A stretch of 64,000 nt of DNA from Mesorhizobium sp. AR02 (GCF_024746835.1 NZ_CP080531.1:5910001-5974000); one strand, 5' to 3'; counted from the stretch's first letter, positions 54,241 to 63,888 are shown. Notes: generated by a model not told the origin, from the letters alone. Translations and numbers: made by a program.

Positions 54241-54945
54241 ATGCTGGAAAAGAAGGCTCGAATCGCGGATGAGGCCGAGATCGTCGACGAGGCGATCGTG
54301 TCGCGCCGTTCGGTGCGCGCATTTCTGCCCGATATGATCGACGACGACACCATCCGCGACATTCTGGCGGTTGCGGCGCGCGCTCCGTCCGGCACCAACA
54401 TGCAGCCATGGCGGGTCTACGTCACCAAGGGCGAGACCAAGCAACAGATGTCGGATGCTATCCTGAATTCCGGTATCCGCGCCGAAAAGGCCGACTGGGA
54501 CGAGTATCGCTACTATCCGACCCAGTTCTTCGAACCGTATCTCACCCGCCGCCGCGCCAATGGCTTCGGCCTTTATGGCGCGCTCGGCATCGGCCGCCGC
54601 GAGGTCGACAAGATGCGTGCCCAGCACGACCGCAACTTCGTCTTCTTCGACGCGCCGGTCGGCATGATCTTCACCATCGACCGCCGCCTCAACCAGGGTT
54701 CGTGGATCGACTACGGCATGTTCCTGCAGAACATCATGGTCGCGGCGCGGGGCAGGGGTCTGCACACTTGCCCGCAGGCCGCCTTCGCGCCCTATCACCG
54801 GCAGATCCGGCCGGTGCTCAACATTCCCGACGAGGAAATCGTCGTCTGCGGCATGGCGCTGGGCTATGAGGACACATCCAAGCCGGAAAACGCCTTCCGC
54901 ACCGACCGTGTGCCGCTTGAAGAGTGGGTGACGTTCAGCGAATAG
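54241..54945 (+). CDS. Nitroreductase family protein
   Basis: A 234-residue flavoprotein with the nitroreductase start SRRSVRAFLPDMIDDDTIRD, the FMN-binding segment AARAPSGTNMQPWRVYV and a C-terminal IVCGMALGYEDTSKPEN. ATG 54241 is chosen because an in-frame ATG at 54112 overlaps the putative operators and lacks homology. It is divergent from the XRE-cupin operon and probably co-regulated with it. Its TAG stop is formed by the edge of a repeat element. Confidence 0.85.
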   Translation: MLEKKARIADEAEIVDEAIVSRRSVRAFLPDMIDDDTIRDILAVAARAPSGTNMQPWRVYVTKGETKQQMSDAILNSGIRAEKADWDEYRYYPTQFFEPYLTRRRANGFGLYGALGIGRREVDKMRAQHDRNFVFFDAPVGMIFTIDRRLNQGSWIDYGMFLQNIMVAARGRGLHTCPQAAFAPYHRQIRPVLNIPDEEIVVCGMALGYEDTSKPENAFRTDRVPLEEWVTFSE

Positions 54946-55011
54946 AGCAATTCCAGGAAAAGTGTGAAACGGTTTTCCGTCCGGAATTGCGTCAAAACAA
55001 AGAGTTAGAGC
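54943..55011. repeat. TAGAGC-type dispersed repeat, copy A
   Basis: A 69-bp block beginning TAGAGCAATTCCAGGAAAAG. It matches the reverse complement of the 3' half of copy B (58551-58654) with a single mismatch over about 67 bases. The first three bases are the stop codon of the nitroreductase gene. Confidence 0.9.
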
Positions 55012-55043
55012 GGCCGCCGAAAAGACTTGGCGGACCGTGCTGG

Positions 55044-56486
55044 CTATTCGGTATTCATCTGCATCCCATGGCCACTGACATGGGCGCCGTCCTGCGGCGT
55101 CAGCTTGAGATAGGCTGATAGCGCGCAGAGCGTGATGACACCTTCGATCGCGAACAGGATCCGGAAATCATTGGTCACGGCAGGGCCGCCGCCGGCCAGG
55201 AATGACAGCATCGCCGCCGCAAGGCCGACGCTGACCGCCACCGCCAGCTGCCAGAGGATGTAATAGAGCGCACTGAAGCGGGCGAGCTGTTCGGGGGCGA
55301 TGTCGGAATAGGCGAGGTTTCCGGTCGAGGCCCATTGGATGGAACGGAAGACGCCGAAAACGAAGATATAGCCAAGCACGATCCAGACCGGCGTCGTCGC
55401 CTGCATCAAGGCGAAGCCGGCAACCATGGCGGCCACGAACGGCGTGTTGAAGACCAGCACGCGGCGGAAACCGAACCGGTTGAGGACGCGCGGCATGAAG
55501 AACCGCATGATCACCGACCCGAGCGCGGCAACGAAGGTCAGCGATCCCGCCTGCACCGCGCTCATGCCGAAACCAAGCTGGAACATCAGCGGCAACAGGA
55601 AGGCGACGGAACTGAGGCCGATCGTGTCCAGCCCGCCGCCGGTGAGAAACGAGATGCGGAAAGTGCGGATACGCAGCAGCTTGAGGTCGAGCAGGGGATT
55701 GGGCACGCGCAGGCAGTAGAGCGAGGCGATCGACAGGATGACGACCGCCAGCGCCAGTTCACCGGCGACTATGCCGCCGACGGCGTCTTTGGCGGCAAGG
55801 GAGTCCATGCCGAACACAAGCAGGATCATGCCGCTGCCGACCAGCAGGAAGCCTGGAAAATCGAAGCGCGTGCGCGCGGGCTTGGTCACTGTCGGGAAGA
55901 GTGAGGCGGCAAGGATTGCCGCCGCCAGGGCGAACGGCACGTTGATGAAGAAAATCCAGCGCCAGGAAATGTAGGTGGTCAGCGCGCCGCCGACGAGCGG
56001 CCCGACCAGCGGCCCGGTCTGGCTGGCCACCGAGATATACATGTTGACCTTCAGCGTCCGGTTGCGCGGAAAGCTCGACAGGATCACGACCTGGCCGAGC
56101 GTGCCCATCAGAGCGCCGCCGAAGCCTTGCAGTGCGCGGGCGCCGACCAGCATCCAGATGTTGTCGGACAATCCGCAGAGCGCCGACGAGCCGGCGAACA
56201 CCAGCAAGGCAAAGCAGTAGACGTTGCGCAGGCCGAAGCGGTCGGCGGCCCAGCCGCCGAGCGGCATCGAGATGATCAGGCTGGCGACATAGACGGTGAT
56301 CAGAAGGCCGAGCTGGCTCGGCGGGCGGGCGAGGCTTTCACCGATGCCGGGCAGCGCCGTCACCACGACGTTCTGGTCGAGGCTGGTCATGAACACGCCA
56401 CAGGCGACCGTCAGCGGCAGCAGGAGCAAGGCTCTCGCCGACACATCGGCGCGATCCGTGGCGCCGGCGGATATTTCTGCGGTCAT
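55044..56486 (-). CDS. DHA2-family MFS drug:H+ antiporter
   Basis: A 480-residue protein from ATG 56486 (a GTG at 56537 is possible) with about 14 hydrophobic segments and the EmrB/DHA2 motifs SLDQNVVVTALPGIGESL and GWAADRFGLRNVY, plus the GPLVGPLVGGALTTYISWRWIF motif C-like segment. Likely exports a toxic compound. It is followed by no other gene on its strand; the LysR gene upstream is co-directional. Confidence 0.87.
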   Translation of the reverse strand: MTAEISAGATDRADVSARALLLLPLTVACGVFMTSLDQNVVVTALPGIGESLARPPSQLGLLITVYVASLIISMPLGGWAADRFGLRNVYCFALLVFAGSSALCGLSDNIWMLVGARALQGFGGALMGTLGQVVILSSFPRNRTLKVNMYISVASQTGPLVGPLVGGALTTYISWRWIFFINVPFALAAAILAASLFPTVTKPARTRFDFPGFLLVGSGMILLVFGMDSLAAKDAVGGIVAGELALAVVILSIASLYCLRVPNPLLDLKLLRIRTFRISFLTGGGLDTIGLSSVAFLLPLMFQLGFGMSAVQAGSLTFVAALGSVIMRFFMPRVLNRFGFRRVLVFNTPFVAAMVAGFALMQATTPVWIVLGYIFVFGVFRSIQWASTGNLAYSDIAPEQLARFSALYYILWQLAVAVSVGLAAAMLSFLAGGGPAVTNDFRILFAIEGVITLCALSAYLKLTPQDGAHVSGHGMQMNTE

Positions 56487-56650
56487 GGGGATGTTCGAAC
56501 CAAACGAATGTGCCGAGTCTGAGACGGGATTTTTCACCCCTTAGGCCGATTGGGCGGCCATATTTTCCACCATGGCCGCCCGCGGCGCGATTCTCTAGCG
56601 GCAGAACCGGCCGGCATTGAGGCCAGAAATGCTTTCCGTCGTTTGGCCAC

Positions 56651-57547
56651 TCAACCGTCAAGCAGATGCTGAAGCTGCGACCGCAGCCATTGGTGCGCAG
56701 GGTCGCCATCCCGCCGCTTGTGCCAGATCTGCGTGAACTGAAAGGCCGGAATTTCGAAAGGTGGGGTGAAGACGCAAAGCCGGGTGTCCGGCGCCGGCAG
56801 GATCCGGCGGGCGACGGTAAGCACCAGGTCGGTGCCGGCGATCAGGCGCGGCGCCACGCCCCAATGCGGGATGACAAGGCATAGCCGCCGCTTGCGACCC
56901 ATTTCGGCCAGGGCCTTGTCGACCTCGCTCTGACGCTCGGGCCGCAAATCGACCAGCGCGTGCGGCCGCTCGAGATAAGTCGCCAGATCCATCGTCTGTC
57001 TGCCACCAAGGCTTGCCGCGTCGGCAAGACAGGAAAAGCGCTCGTCGAACAGCCGATGTGAGCGCACGGATCGATCCAGGCCGGGAAAGACGCCAAAGGC
57101 AAGATCGATCTCGCCGTCGATGATTTGCGAAACCATCACCTCGCGGCTCGCCTGGCTGACCACGAGGTCGACCTGCGGTGCCTGCGCCCGCATGAGCGGC
57201 AGCAGGGCCGGCAGGATGACCGCCGCGCCATAGTCCGACATGGCAAGCCGAAACGTCCGGCGCTCTGTCGCCGGGTCGAAGCCAGCCGGCGCCAGAAGGT
57301 GCCGCGTGCGATCGAGCGCCTCGGTGAGCGCCGGAGCGATTTCCATCGCGCGCGCCGTCGGCTCGAGGCCACCTTGCCGCCTGACCAGCAGCGGGTCATC
57401 GAGGAGGTGGCGCAGCCTGGCCAGCGCATGGCTCACTGCGGGCTGGCTCTTGTTCAGCCGGATTGCAGCCCGCGAGACGTGGCGTTCGGCCAGCAAGGCC
57501 TCCAGCACGACGAGCAGGTTCAGATCGATACCAGCAAGATTATTCAT
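56651..57547 (-). CDS. LysR-family transcriptional regulator
   Basis: About 298 residues from ATG 57547 (57556 is a near alternative). N-terminal winged helix (DLNLLVVLEALLAERHVSRA, KSQPAVSHALARLRHLLDDPLLVR) and a periplasmic-binding-type effector domain. It is divergent from the YdcZ-type transporter/VOC gene pair and probably regulates it; a GCATA-C-TATGC palindrome lies across its start. Confidence 0.88.
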   Translation of the reverse strand: MNNLAGIDLNLLVVLEALLAERHVSRAAIRLNKSQPAVSHALARLRHLLDDPLLVRRQGGLEPTARAMEIAPALTEALDRTRHLLAPAGFDPATERRTFRLAMSDYGAAVILPALLPLMRAQAPQVDLVVSQASREVMVSQIIDGEIDLAFGVFPGLDRSVRSHRLFDERFSCLADAASLGGRQTMDLATYLERPHALVDLRPERQSEVDKALAEMGRKRRLCLVIPHWGVAPRLIAGTDLVLTVARRILPAPDTRLCVFTPPFEIPAFQFTQIWHKRRDGDPAHQWLRSQLQHLLDG

Positions 57548-57552
57548 CTCAT

Positions 57553-57563
57553 GCATACTATGC
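57553..57563. promoter_or_regulatory. Palindromic operator candidate for LysR regulator
   Basis: GCATA-C-TATGC, a perfect 5-bp inverted repeat, lies between the LysR start and the divergent transporter gene; LysR boxes have the form T-N11-A. The match is short. Confidence 0.3.
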
Positions 57564-57633
57564 GTGCGGCAATCGAATTTCCATACGCAAAGCTGATGGT
57601 CTAATTCGGCATGATCGATATGGAGACTATCTC

Positions 57634-58146
57634 ATGCCCAGCACCTTTTCCTTTCTGGTCGCTGCCTTGCTGGCCGGGGCCATCGTCCCCTTCCAGGCAG
57701 GGGCGAACGCCATGCTTGGCCGCCTTCTCGGTCATCCGCTCTGGGCAACCTTCGTTTCGCTGGGGGTCAGCGTCGTGCTGATCGTCCCGGTCATGATCGG
57801 CTTCAGGCTGCCGGTTCCTGCCGTCGGATTGGCACTCAAAGGTCCATGGTGGATCTGGATCGGCGGCGCGGCAGGCGTGGCCTACATCACCGCCGCGCTG
57901 CTTCTGGCGCCGAAACTCGGTGCTGCGAGCTTCATCGTTGCCGTCATCGCCGGCCAGATGGTCGCGTCGCTGCTCATCGATCATTTCGCCTTGATGGGCT
58001 TTGCCCATCGGCCGGTGACCGTCGCTCGTTTCGCCGGACTTGCGCTGATCATCGGCGGGCTGGTCGTGACGCAATGGGCAAGCACGATTGTACCGCAGGC
58101 AACCCAACTCGACTTCAATCCGACCCAAAAAGGAGACCGCAAATGA
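57634..58146 (+). CDS. YdcZ/DUF606-type DMT family transporter
   Basis: A 170-residue protein with five hydrophobic segments (ALLAGAIVPFQAGANAMLGR, WATFVSLGVSVVLIVPVMI and others), typical of the small DUF606/DMT transporters. ATG 57634. Four-base overlap (ATGA) with the VOC gene shows an operon. Substrate unknown. Confidence 0.83.
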   Translation: MPSTFSFLVAALLAGAIVPFQAGANAMLGRLLGHPLWATFVSLGVSVVLIVPVMIGFRLPVPAVGLALKGPWWIWIGGAAGVAYITAALLLAPKLGAASFIVAVIAGQMVASLLIDHFALMGFAHRPVTVARFAGLALIIGGLVVTQWASTIVPQATQLDFNPTQKGDRK

Positions 58147-58553
58147 AACCTCACCTGGTGCTGCGTGTGGCGCGGCCGACGAACGACCTGGCGGCGGTCA
58201 TCCACTTCTACCGGGATGGTCTCGGTCTCCAGGAGCTGTTTCGCTTCAGCGACCACGATGGCTTCGACGGCGTCATGCTCGGGCAGCCCGGCGACGCCTA
58301 TCATTTCGAATTCACCCACGCCCATGGTCACGATGCCGGCAGGGCGCCTACAGCAGACAATCTGGTCGTCTTCTACATACCGGATCGTGGCGCCTGGGAA
58401 GCGGCCATCCGGCGCATGAAGGAACACGGCTATGCCACGGTACCGTCCTTCAATCCCTATTGGGACAGGCAGGGCGTCACCTTCGAGGATTGCGACGGCT
58501 ATCGCGTTGTCCTGCAGAACGCCGACTGGCACGCCGTCGCGCAGCAGCCTTAG
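58143..58553 (+). CDS. VOC family protein (glyoxalase-like)
   Basis: A 136-residue vicinal-oxygen-chelate protein beginning MKPHLVLRVARPTNDLAAVI, with metal ligand candidates in AYHFEFTHAHGHDAG and TFEDCDGYRVVLQN. Substrate unknown; might modify or resist an antibiotic-like or carbonyl compound exported by the linked transporter. The stop TAG is formed by the repeat element that follows. Confidence 0.85.
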   Translation: MKPHLVLRVARPTNDLAAVIHFYRDGLGLQELFRFSDHDGFDGVMLGQPGDAYHFEFTHAHGHDAGRAPTADNLVVFYIPDRGAWEAAIRRMKEHGYATVPSFNPYWDRQGVTFEDCDGYRVVLQNADWHAVAQQP

Positions 58554-58654
58554 AGCAATTCACCGTTTCACGGAAACTGCGAACTGCTCTAACTGTTTGT
58601 TTTGACGCAATTCCGGACGGAAAACCGTTTCACACTTTTCCTGGAATTGCTCTA
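58551..58654. repeat. TAGAGC-type dispersed repeat, copy B
   Basis: A palindromic 104-bp element: TAGAGCAATTC at the left, GAATTGCTCTA at the right, with CCGTTTCAC/GTGAAACGG-like inner arms. Its right-hand 67 bases match copy A (54943-55011, opposite orientation) with one mismatch. It supplies the stop codon of the VOC gene. Confidence 0.9.
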
Positions 58655-58676
58655 GCCGGCACCGGGCGAGGTGGGC

Positions 58677-59264
58677 CTATTGCACTTCGTAGCCGACTTC
58701 CTCGCTGGCATGGCAAAGCGCCTTCCAGAACGAACGCGCGAAGGAGCGGAAGACGTAGATGTCGAACTGGTCGGCGCCGGTGCGCTGGATCTGGGCGAAG
58801 ACATCGTGATGGGTGGTCGAGCGGCCGGCGCCGATCGGGAAGGCCGGCAACGCGAAGTCGATGGCGAAGAATTTCGCCAGCACCCATTCGGCCTTCGGCC
58901 CGGCGATGCGGATGGCGGTGCGGCCATGCGACAGGTCCGTCACCGTGCCGATAGAAGGCGTCACCGCCTTGGCAAAGGAAGCGGCCAGCCCTTCGGCCTC
59001 GTCGGCCACGGTGAACTTTCCCGGCGCAAAGCCGAACACAGATTTCACGCCGTCGCTCAAGCCGCCGCCGGCGCCGTCGGGGAGCGCCAGACCGGTGACG
59101 GTGCGGATGGCTGATATCAGCGTCTTCTCCTCGCCCGGCCAGGCGGCGAGCTGCACGATCGAGCCCGGCCGCGTTTCGGTGAGGATGATTTCGACACCAT
59201 GCTCGAAATTGCCGTGCGAGCCGATGTGAAACTCCGACTCAAGCGGGGATTGGCGCTCAACCAT
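58677..59264 (-). CDS. soxG: Sarcosine oxidase gamma subunit
   Basis: A 195-residue protein from ATG 59264, with the GcvT-like C-terminal pattern TAIRIAGPKAEWVLAKFFAID, FARSFWKALCHASEEVGYEV. Gamma is the smaller THF/structural subunit of the heterotetrameric sarcosine oxidase. It overlaps the 3' end of soxA by eight bases. Last gene of soxBDAG. Confidence 0.9.
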   Translation of the reverse strand: MVERQSPLESEFHIGSHGNFEHGVEIILTETRPGSIVQLAAWPGEEKTLISAIRTVTGLALPDGAGGGLSDGVKSVFGFAPGKFTVADEAEGLAASFAKAVTPSIGTVTDLSHGRTAIRIAGPKAEWVLAKFFAIDFALPAFPIGAGRSTTHHDVFAQIQRTGADQFDIYVFRSFARSFWKALCHASEEVGYEVQ

Positions 59265-62250
59265 GCATGCGGGTCCCTTCCGGATCGTAGAAATGGTTGG
59301 AGACGATTTCGACCGGCCCGAAGCGGTTGCGCAAGGGATCCGAGACATGGGCGCGCGTGCCGTGCCTGGCCTTGCCGCCCTCGACCAGCGCCAGCGCGAT
59401 ATGCTTGCCGAGCGCCGGCGAATAGCAGCAGGCGGTGATGTGGCCGATCGAGCCGTGCGGATTGGCCTCGTCAAGCTCTTCGACAATGTGCGCGCCGCCA
59501 TTGAGCGGCCGGTTGTCGAGCGCGATCAGGCCGACCAGTTCCAGGCGGTCGGACGCGATCAGGCCTTCGCGATCCATCATCGCCGAGCCGATGAAGGGCT
59601 TCTTCTTCGACAGCATCCAGTCGAGATGCAGGTCGCGCGCCGTGGTGCGGCCGTCGATCTCGGCGCCGGTGACATGGCCCTTTTCGATGCGCATCGTGCC
59701 CAGCGCCTCGAGCCCGTAGGTGACCAGTCCGAACGGCTTGCCGGCTTCAATCAAAGCTTCCCAGACATGGGTGCCATGGCCGGCGCCGGAATAGACCTCG
59801 AAGGCCATTTCGCCGGAGAAGGAAAGCCGGCAGATCATCACCGGTACACCAGCGATCTCGCCACGCACGATGCCCATGAAGGGCAAGGTGGCGTTGTCGA
59901 CCGCGGTGCCGGTGACGCAGGCCGCGAGGATCTGCCTGGCCTTCGGCCCGCCGATCGCGGCACCCGCCCATTCATCGGTCATCGAGGTGACGTGGACTTT
60001 CAGCTCCGGCCAGATGACGTCGAGGAAATATTCCAGATGCTGCATCACCTTGCCGGCATTGGCCGTCGTGGTGGTCATCAGGAAATCCTGTTCGCCAAGC
60101 CGCCAGGTGGTGCCGTCATCGAAGGCGAAGCCGTCCTCGCGCAGCATCAGCCCGTAGCGGGCCTTGCCGACGGCCAACGTCGAAAACATGTTGGTGTAGA
60201 CGCGGTCGAGGAATGCGGCGGCGTCGGGGCCTTGCACGGCAATCTTGCCGAGCGTCGAGACATCGACAATCCCCGCGCTTTCGCGCGTCGCCTTGGCTTC
60301 GCGCACATAGGCCTGCTCGACCGTCTCGCCTGAAAGCCCGTAGATCATCGGCCGATACCAGAGGCCGGCGGAATACATTGTCGCGCCATTGGCGAGGTGC
60401 CAGTCATGCATCGGCGTCAGCCGTTCCGGCCTGAGGTCGCCAAAGCGCTCCGCCGCCAGCGAGCCGATCGACACCGGCGCGAAGGGTGGCCGGAAGCGCG
60501 TCGTGCCGACTTCGGGGATCGGCTTGCCCAGCGCTTCCGCCATGATGGCGAGGCCGGGGACATTGGAGCTCTTGCCCTGGTCGGTCGCCATGCCAAGCGT
60601 GGTGTAGCGCTTCAGATGCTCGACCGAGACAAAGCCTTCGCGATGCGCCAGGCGGACATCCTCCGCCGTGACATCGTGCTGGAAGTCGACGAAGCTCTTA
60701 CCCTTGGCCCTGATCTCGAAGACAGGAGCCGGATCGGGGTCGCCGGGTACGGCTTCGACCGCGGGCAATGCCGCCGGCGTGCTGGTTCCACCAGCGGCCG
60801 CCAAGCCGGCGGCGCGGCCTTCGGCGATCGCCTCGGCGGTGGAAAAACTGCCGGTGAAGGCGCCGGCTCCGATCCATTGCTGCGTCGGCTTCGGCGGCAA
60901 AAAGGCCTGTCGCGCGGCATTCCATTCCGCTTTGGCGCCGGCCTGGCTGGCGAGATGGATGGTCGGCGACCAGCCGCCCGACATCAGCAGGCAGTCGGCA
61001 TGGATGCTTCGTTCATCGCCGCTCAGCGCACCGGTGACCATGTCGAAACGCTGGACCTTGATGCCGGAGAGCGCCTTGCCGCCCTCGGTGGCGACGACGG
61101 CGTGGCCGGCAAAGATCTCGGCCTCGGCTTCCGTCGCCAGCTTGCGCATTTCTGGCGAAAGTTCGGACCTGACGTCGGCGATGGCAACGATCGCGGCGCC
61201 TGCCTTCTTCAGGGCGACAGCCGCGCGGTAGGCGCTGTCATTGTTGGTGAACAGCGCGATCCGCTCGCCCGGCAGCACGCCGAACTCATTGGCATAGCGC
61301 TCGGCGGCATGCGCCAGCATCACGCCCGGCCGGTCATTGCCCGGGAAAACCAATGGCCGTTCGAAGGCGCCGGTGGCCAGCACCACGGATCTGGCGCGGA
61401 TTGCCCAATAGCGATGGCGCGGCTCGCCCTTGGCAGGCTGCTCCTTGTGGTCGCTGACCCGTTCGAGCGCGGCAAGCGTGTTGTTGTCGTAATAACCCCA
61501 CACCGTGGTGCGCGGCAGAAGCCGGACATTGTCGCGGCCTTCGAGTTGGGTAACCGTGCGGCGCGCCCAGTCGGCGGCCGGTGCGCCATCGATGGTTTCG
61601 TCGGACCAATGGGTCGAGCCGCCGAAACGCGGTTCGAGATCGGCCAGCATGATGCGTGCGCCCTGATCGGCGGCGGCCTTGGCGGCCATCAGGCCGGCCG
61701 GGCCGGAGCCGACCACCAGCACGTCGCAAAAGGCGTTCATGCGCTCGTAGCGGGCAGGGTCCTTCGCCGATCCGGCGCTGCCGAGGCCGGCGGCACGGCG
61801 GATGAAATGCTCGCAGAACATCCAGAAACGCGTGCCCTTCAGCGGGCCGACCACCGGTCCCATGAAGGTCTTGTAGTAAAAGCCGGCCGACAGGATCTTG
61901 CCGCCGAGCTGGTTGACGGCATGGATGTCCCAGGCGAGCGAAGGAAAGCGGTTCTGGCTGATGGCGACCAGCCCGTCATGGATCTCGACCATGGTCGCCG
62001 GAATGTTGGGCTCGCGCACCTCGCCCTTCAGCACCGTCACCAGCGCATTCGGCTCCTCGACTCCGGCGGTGAGCAGGCCGCGCGGACGGTGGTATTTGAA
62101 CGAGCGCCCGAAAAGCGTGACGCCCTTGGCCAGCAGCGCGGAGGCCAGCGTGTCGCCGGCATGGCCAGTATAGGCAACGCCGTCGAAAGTGAAGCGGATG
62201 GTCTTCAGCCGGTCGATGCGGCCGCCAGTGTCGGTGCGGCGCGGGCTCAT
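59257..62250 (-). CDS. soxA: Sarcosine oxidase alpha subunit
   Basis: A 997-residue protein. The N-terminus has a Fer2_3-like segment (FTFDGVAYTGHAGDTLASALL), then an NAD-binding domain (LVVGSGPAGLMAAKAAADQG) and a C-terminal GcvT domain that binds folate (ESAGIVDVSTLGKIAVQGPD). The complex oxidises sarcosine to glycine, H2O2 and methylene-THF. The ATG overlaps soxD by four bases. Confidence 0.95.
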   Translation of the reverse strand: MSPRRTDTGGRIDRLKTIRFTFDGVAYTGHAGDTLASALLAKGVTLFGRSFKYHRPRGLLTAGVEEPNALVTVLKGEVREPNIPATMVEIHDGLVAISQNRFPSLAWDIHAVNQLGGKILSAGFYYKTFMGPVVGPLKGTRFWMFCEHFIRRAAGLGSAGSAKDPARYERMNAFCDVLVVGSGPAGLMAAKAAADQGARIMLADLEPRFGGSTHWSDETIDGAPAADWARRTVTQLEGRDNVRLLPRTTVWGYYDNNTLAALERVSDHKEQPAKGEPRHRYWAIRARSVVLATGAFERPLVFPGNDRPGVMLAHAAERYANEFGVLPGERIALFTNNDSAYRAAVALKKAGAAIVAIADVRSELSPEMRKLATEAEAEIFAGHAVVATEGGKALSGIKVQRFDMVTGALSGDERSIHADCLLMSGGWSPTIHLASQAGAKAEWNAARQAFLPPKPTQQWIGAGAFTGSFSTAEAIAEGRAAGLAAAGGTSTPAALPAVEAVPGDPDPAPVFEIRAKGKSFVDFQHDVTAEDVRLAHREGFVSVEHLKRYTTLGMATDQGKSSNVPGLAIMAEALGKPIPEVGTTRFRPPFAPVSIGSLAAERFGDLRPERLTPMHDWHLANGATMYSAGLWYRPMIYGLSGETVEQAYVREAKATRESAGIVDVSTLGKIAVQGPDAAAFLDRVYTNMFSTLAVGKARYGLMLREDGFAFDDGTTWRLGEQDFLMTTTTANAGKVMQHLEYFLDVIWPELKVHVTSMTDEWAGAAIGGPKARQILAACVTGTAVDNATLPFMGIVRGEIAGVPVMICRLSFSGEMAFEVYSGAGHGTHVWEALIEAGKPFGLVTYGLEALGTMRIEKGHVTGAEIDGRTTARDLHLDWMLSKKKPFIGSAMMDREGLIASDRLELVGLIALDNRPLNGGAHIVEELDEANPHGSIGHITACCYSPALGKHIALALVEGGKARHGTRAHVSDPLRNRFGPVEIVSNHFYDPEGTRMHG

Positions 62251-62543
62251 GCCTTGTCCTCCGCCTTGCGGCGCGCGGCCGAGCCATGATCGCCGCGCAC
62301 GAAGGCGACGCTGGAAATCTCATGCGTCAGTGTGTTGCGCACGACCCTGAGATGCGCGCGGCAACCGCCGGAATGCTGCCAGATCTCATTGTGGTCGCCG
62401 GCCGGGTTCAACCGGTCATAGACATAGGCGTTCCATGCCTCGAAATTCTGCGAGGCCGGGTCAGGCCGCTCACGATTGCCGTCACCTTGATAGGTGAACT
62501 CGATGACGTCGCGCGGGCCGCAATAGGGGCAAGTGATGAGCAT
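62247..62543 (-). CDS. soxD: Sarcosine oxidase delta subunit
   Basis: A 98-residue protein beginning MLITCPYCGPRDVIEFTYQGD, with zinc-type CPYCG and a later His in the QHSGGCRAHLRVVRNTLTHE region, characteristic of SoxD. Overlaps the soxA start by four bases; 24 bp after soxB. Confidence 0.95.
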   Translation of the reverse strand: MLITCPYCGPRDVIEFTYQGDGNRERPDPASQNFEAWNAYVYDRLNPAGDHNEIWQHSGGCRAHLRVVRNTLTHEISSVAFVRGDHGSAARRKAEDKA

Positions 62544-62567
62544 CGAATATTCCTAATGCAGCCTTGC

Positions 62568-63827
62568 TTAGTGAAGTCGGGGGTTCGCGCCCTGGCCCTT
62601 GTCGTCGATGACGAGGCCACGGTGGAAACGGTCGAGGGTGAACGGGGCGTTGAAGTCGTGCGGCTCATCCTTGGCGATGGTCCAGGCAAAGGTCCAGCCG
62701 GAAGCCGGCGTCGCCTTGAAGCCGCCATAACACCAGCCGCAGTTGAGATACATGCCGGGCAGCGGGCCGGTGGTGATGATCGGCGAGCCATCCATCGACA
62801 TGTCGCAGACGCCGCCCCACGAGCGCAGCATGCGCACCCGCGCAAGGCCCGGGAACAGCGCCAGCATCTCGCTCATCACCTCGTCGACGATAGGCAGGTT
62901 GCCGCGCTGGGCGTAGCTGTTGTAGCCGTCGATGTCGCCGCCATAGACAAGGCCGCCCTTGTCGGACTGCGACATGTAGAAATGCCCCATGCCGAAGGTC
63001 ACGACCGTGTCGATGAAGGGCTTTAGCGATTCCGTCACGAAGGCCTGCAGCACGTGGCTTTCGATCGGCATCGTCTCGATGCCGGCGAGTTGCATGACGC
63101 GTCCGGTGCTGCCGGCCACGGCCACCGCCACCTTTTTGGCCCTGATATCGCCGCGTGAGGTGGTGACGCCGGTGACGCGGTCGCCATCGCGCAGGAAGCC
63201 GGTGACCTCGCAATTCTCGATGATGTCGACACCGCGGCGGTCGGCGCCGCGCGCATAACCCCAGGCGACCGCATCGTGGCGGGCGGTGCCGGCGCGCCGC
63301 TGCATCAGGCCGCCGACCACCGGAAAGCGTGCATCGCTGGAAATATCGAGCGCCGGGATCAGGCGCTTGATTTCGGCCGGCGCCATCAGTTCGGCGTCGA
63401 CGCCGAGATGGCGCATGGCGTTGCCGCGCCTTGCATAGTCGTCGAACTGGGCCGGCGTGTGCGCCAGGTTCAGGCAGCCGCGCTGCGAGAACATGACGTT
63501 GTAGTTCAGTTCGTGCGACAGGCCCTCCCACAGCTTCATCGAATGCTCGTAGAAGCGGGTGTTGGCCGGCAGCAAATAGTTCGAGCGCACGGCCGTGGTG
63601 TTGCGCCCGACATTGCCGGAGCCGAGCCAGCCCTTTTCCAGCACCGCCACATTGGTGATGCCGTGTTCCTTGGCGAGATAGTAGGCGGTCGCCAGCCCGT
63701 GGCCGCCGCCACCGATGATGATGACATCATAGGAAGCCTTAGGGTCGGGCTTGCGCCAGGCCGGCTTCCAGTCCTTGTTTCCCTTGAGCGCGTTCGCGAG
63801 CAGCGAAAAGGCCGAGTACTCTGCCAT
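62568..63827 (-). CDS. soxB: Sarcosine oxidase beta subunit
   Basis: A 419-residue FAD protein beginning MAEYSAFSLLANALKG; ATG 63827 fits the family start (63830 and 63836 are near alternatives). It carries VIIIGGGGHGLATAYYLAKEHG and the covalent-FAD region in GRNTTAVRSNYLLPANTR, FGMGHFYMSQSDKGG and NCGWCYGGFKATP. This is the catalytic flavin subunit. First gene of soxBDAG. Confidence 0.94.
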   Translation of the reverse strand: MAEYSAFSLLANALKGNKDWKPAWRKPDPKASYDVIIIGGGGHGLATAYYLAKEHGITNVAVLEKGWLGSGNVGRNTTAVRSNYLLPANTRFYEHSMKLWEGLSHELNYNVMFSQRGCLNLAHTPAQFDDYARRGNAMRHLGVDAELMAPAEIKRLIPALDISSDARFPVVGGLMQRRAGTARHDAVAWGYARGADRRGVDIIENCEVTGFLRDGDRVTGVTTSRGDIRAKKVAVAVAGSTGRVMQLAGIETMPIESHVLQAFVTESLKPFIDTVVTFGMGHFYMSQSDKGGLVYGGDIDGYNSYAQRGNLPIVDEVMSEMLALFPGLARVRMLRSWGGVCDMSMDGSPIITTGPLPGMYLNCGWCYGGFKATPASGWTFAWTIAKDEPHDFNAPFTLDRFHRGLVIDDKGQGANPRLH

Positions 63828-63858
63828 CATTGTCATCCGGTTCGGGCGATGCGGCAGA

Positions 63859-63888
63859 CTATAGAGCAGGCCGCATCCGCAAAGCCAA
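63859..63888 (-). promoter_or_regulatory. Possible promoter of soxBDAG
   Basis: On the minus strand TTGGCT (63883-63888) and CTATAG (63859-63864) are 18 bp apart, near the rhizobial sigma-70 pattern, giving a start about 25 bases before soxB. Confidence 0.35.

Noticed and set aside
60397..62289. Plus-strand open frame of 630 codons
   Set aside because: Antisense to soxA, which has conserved motifs throughout.
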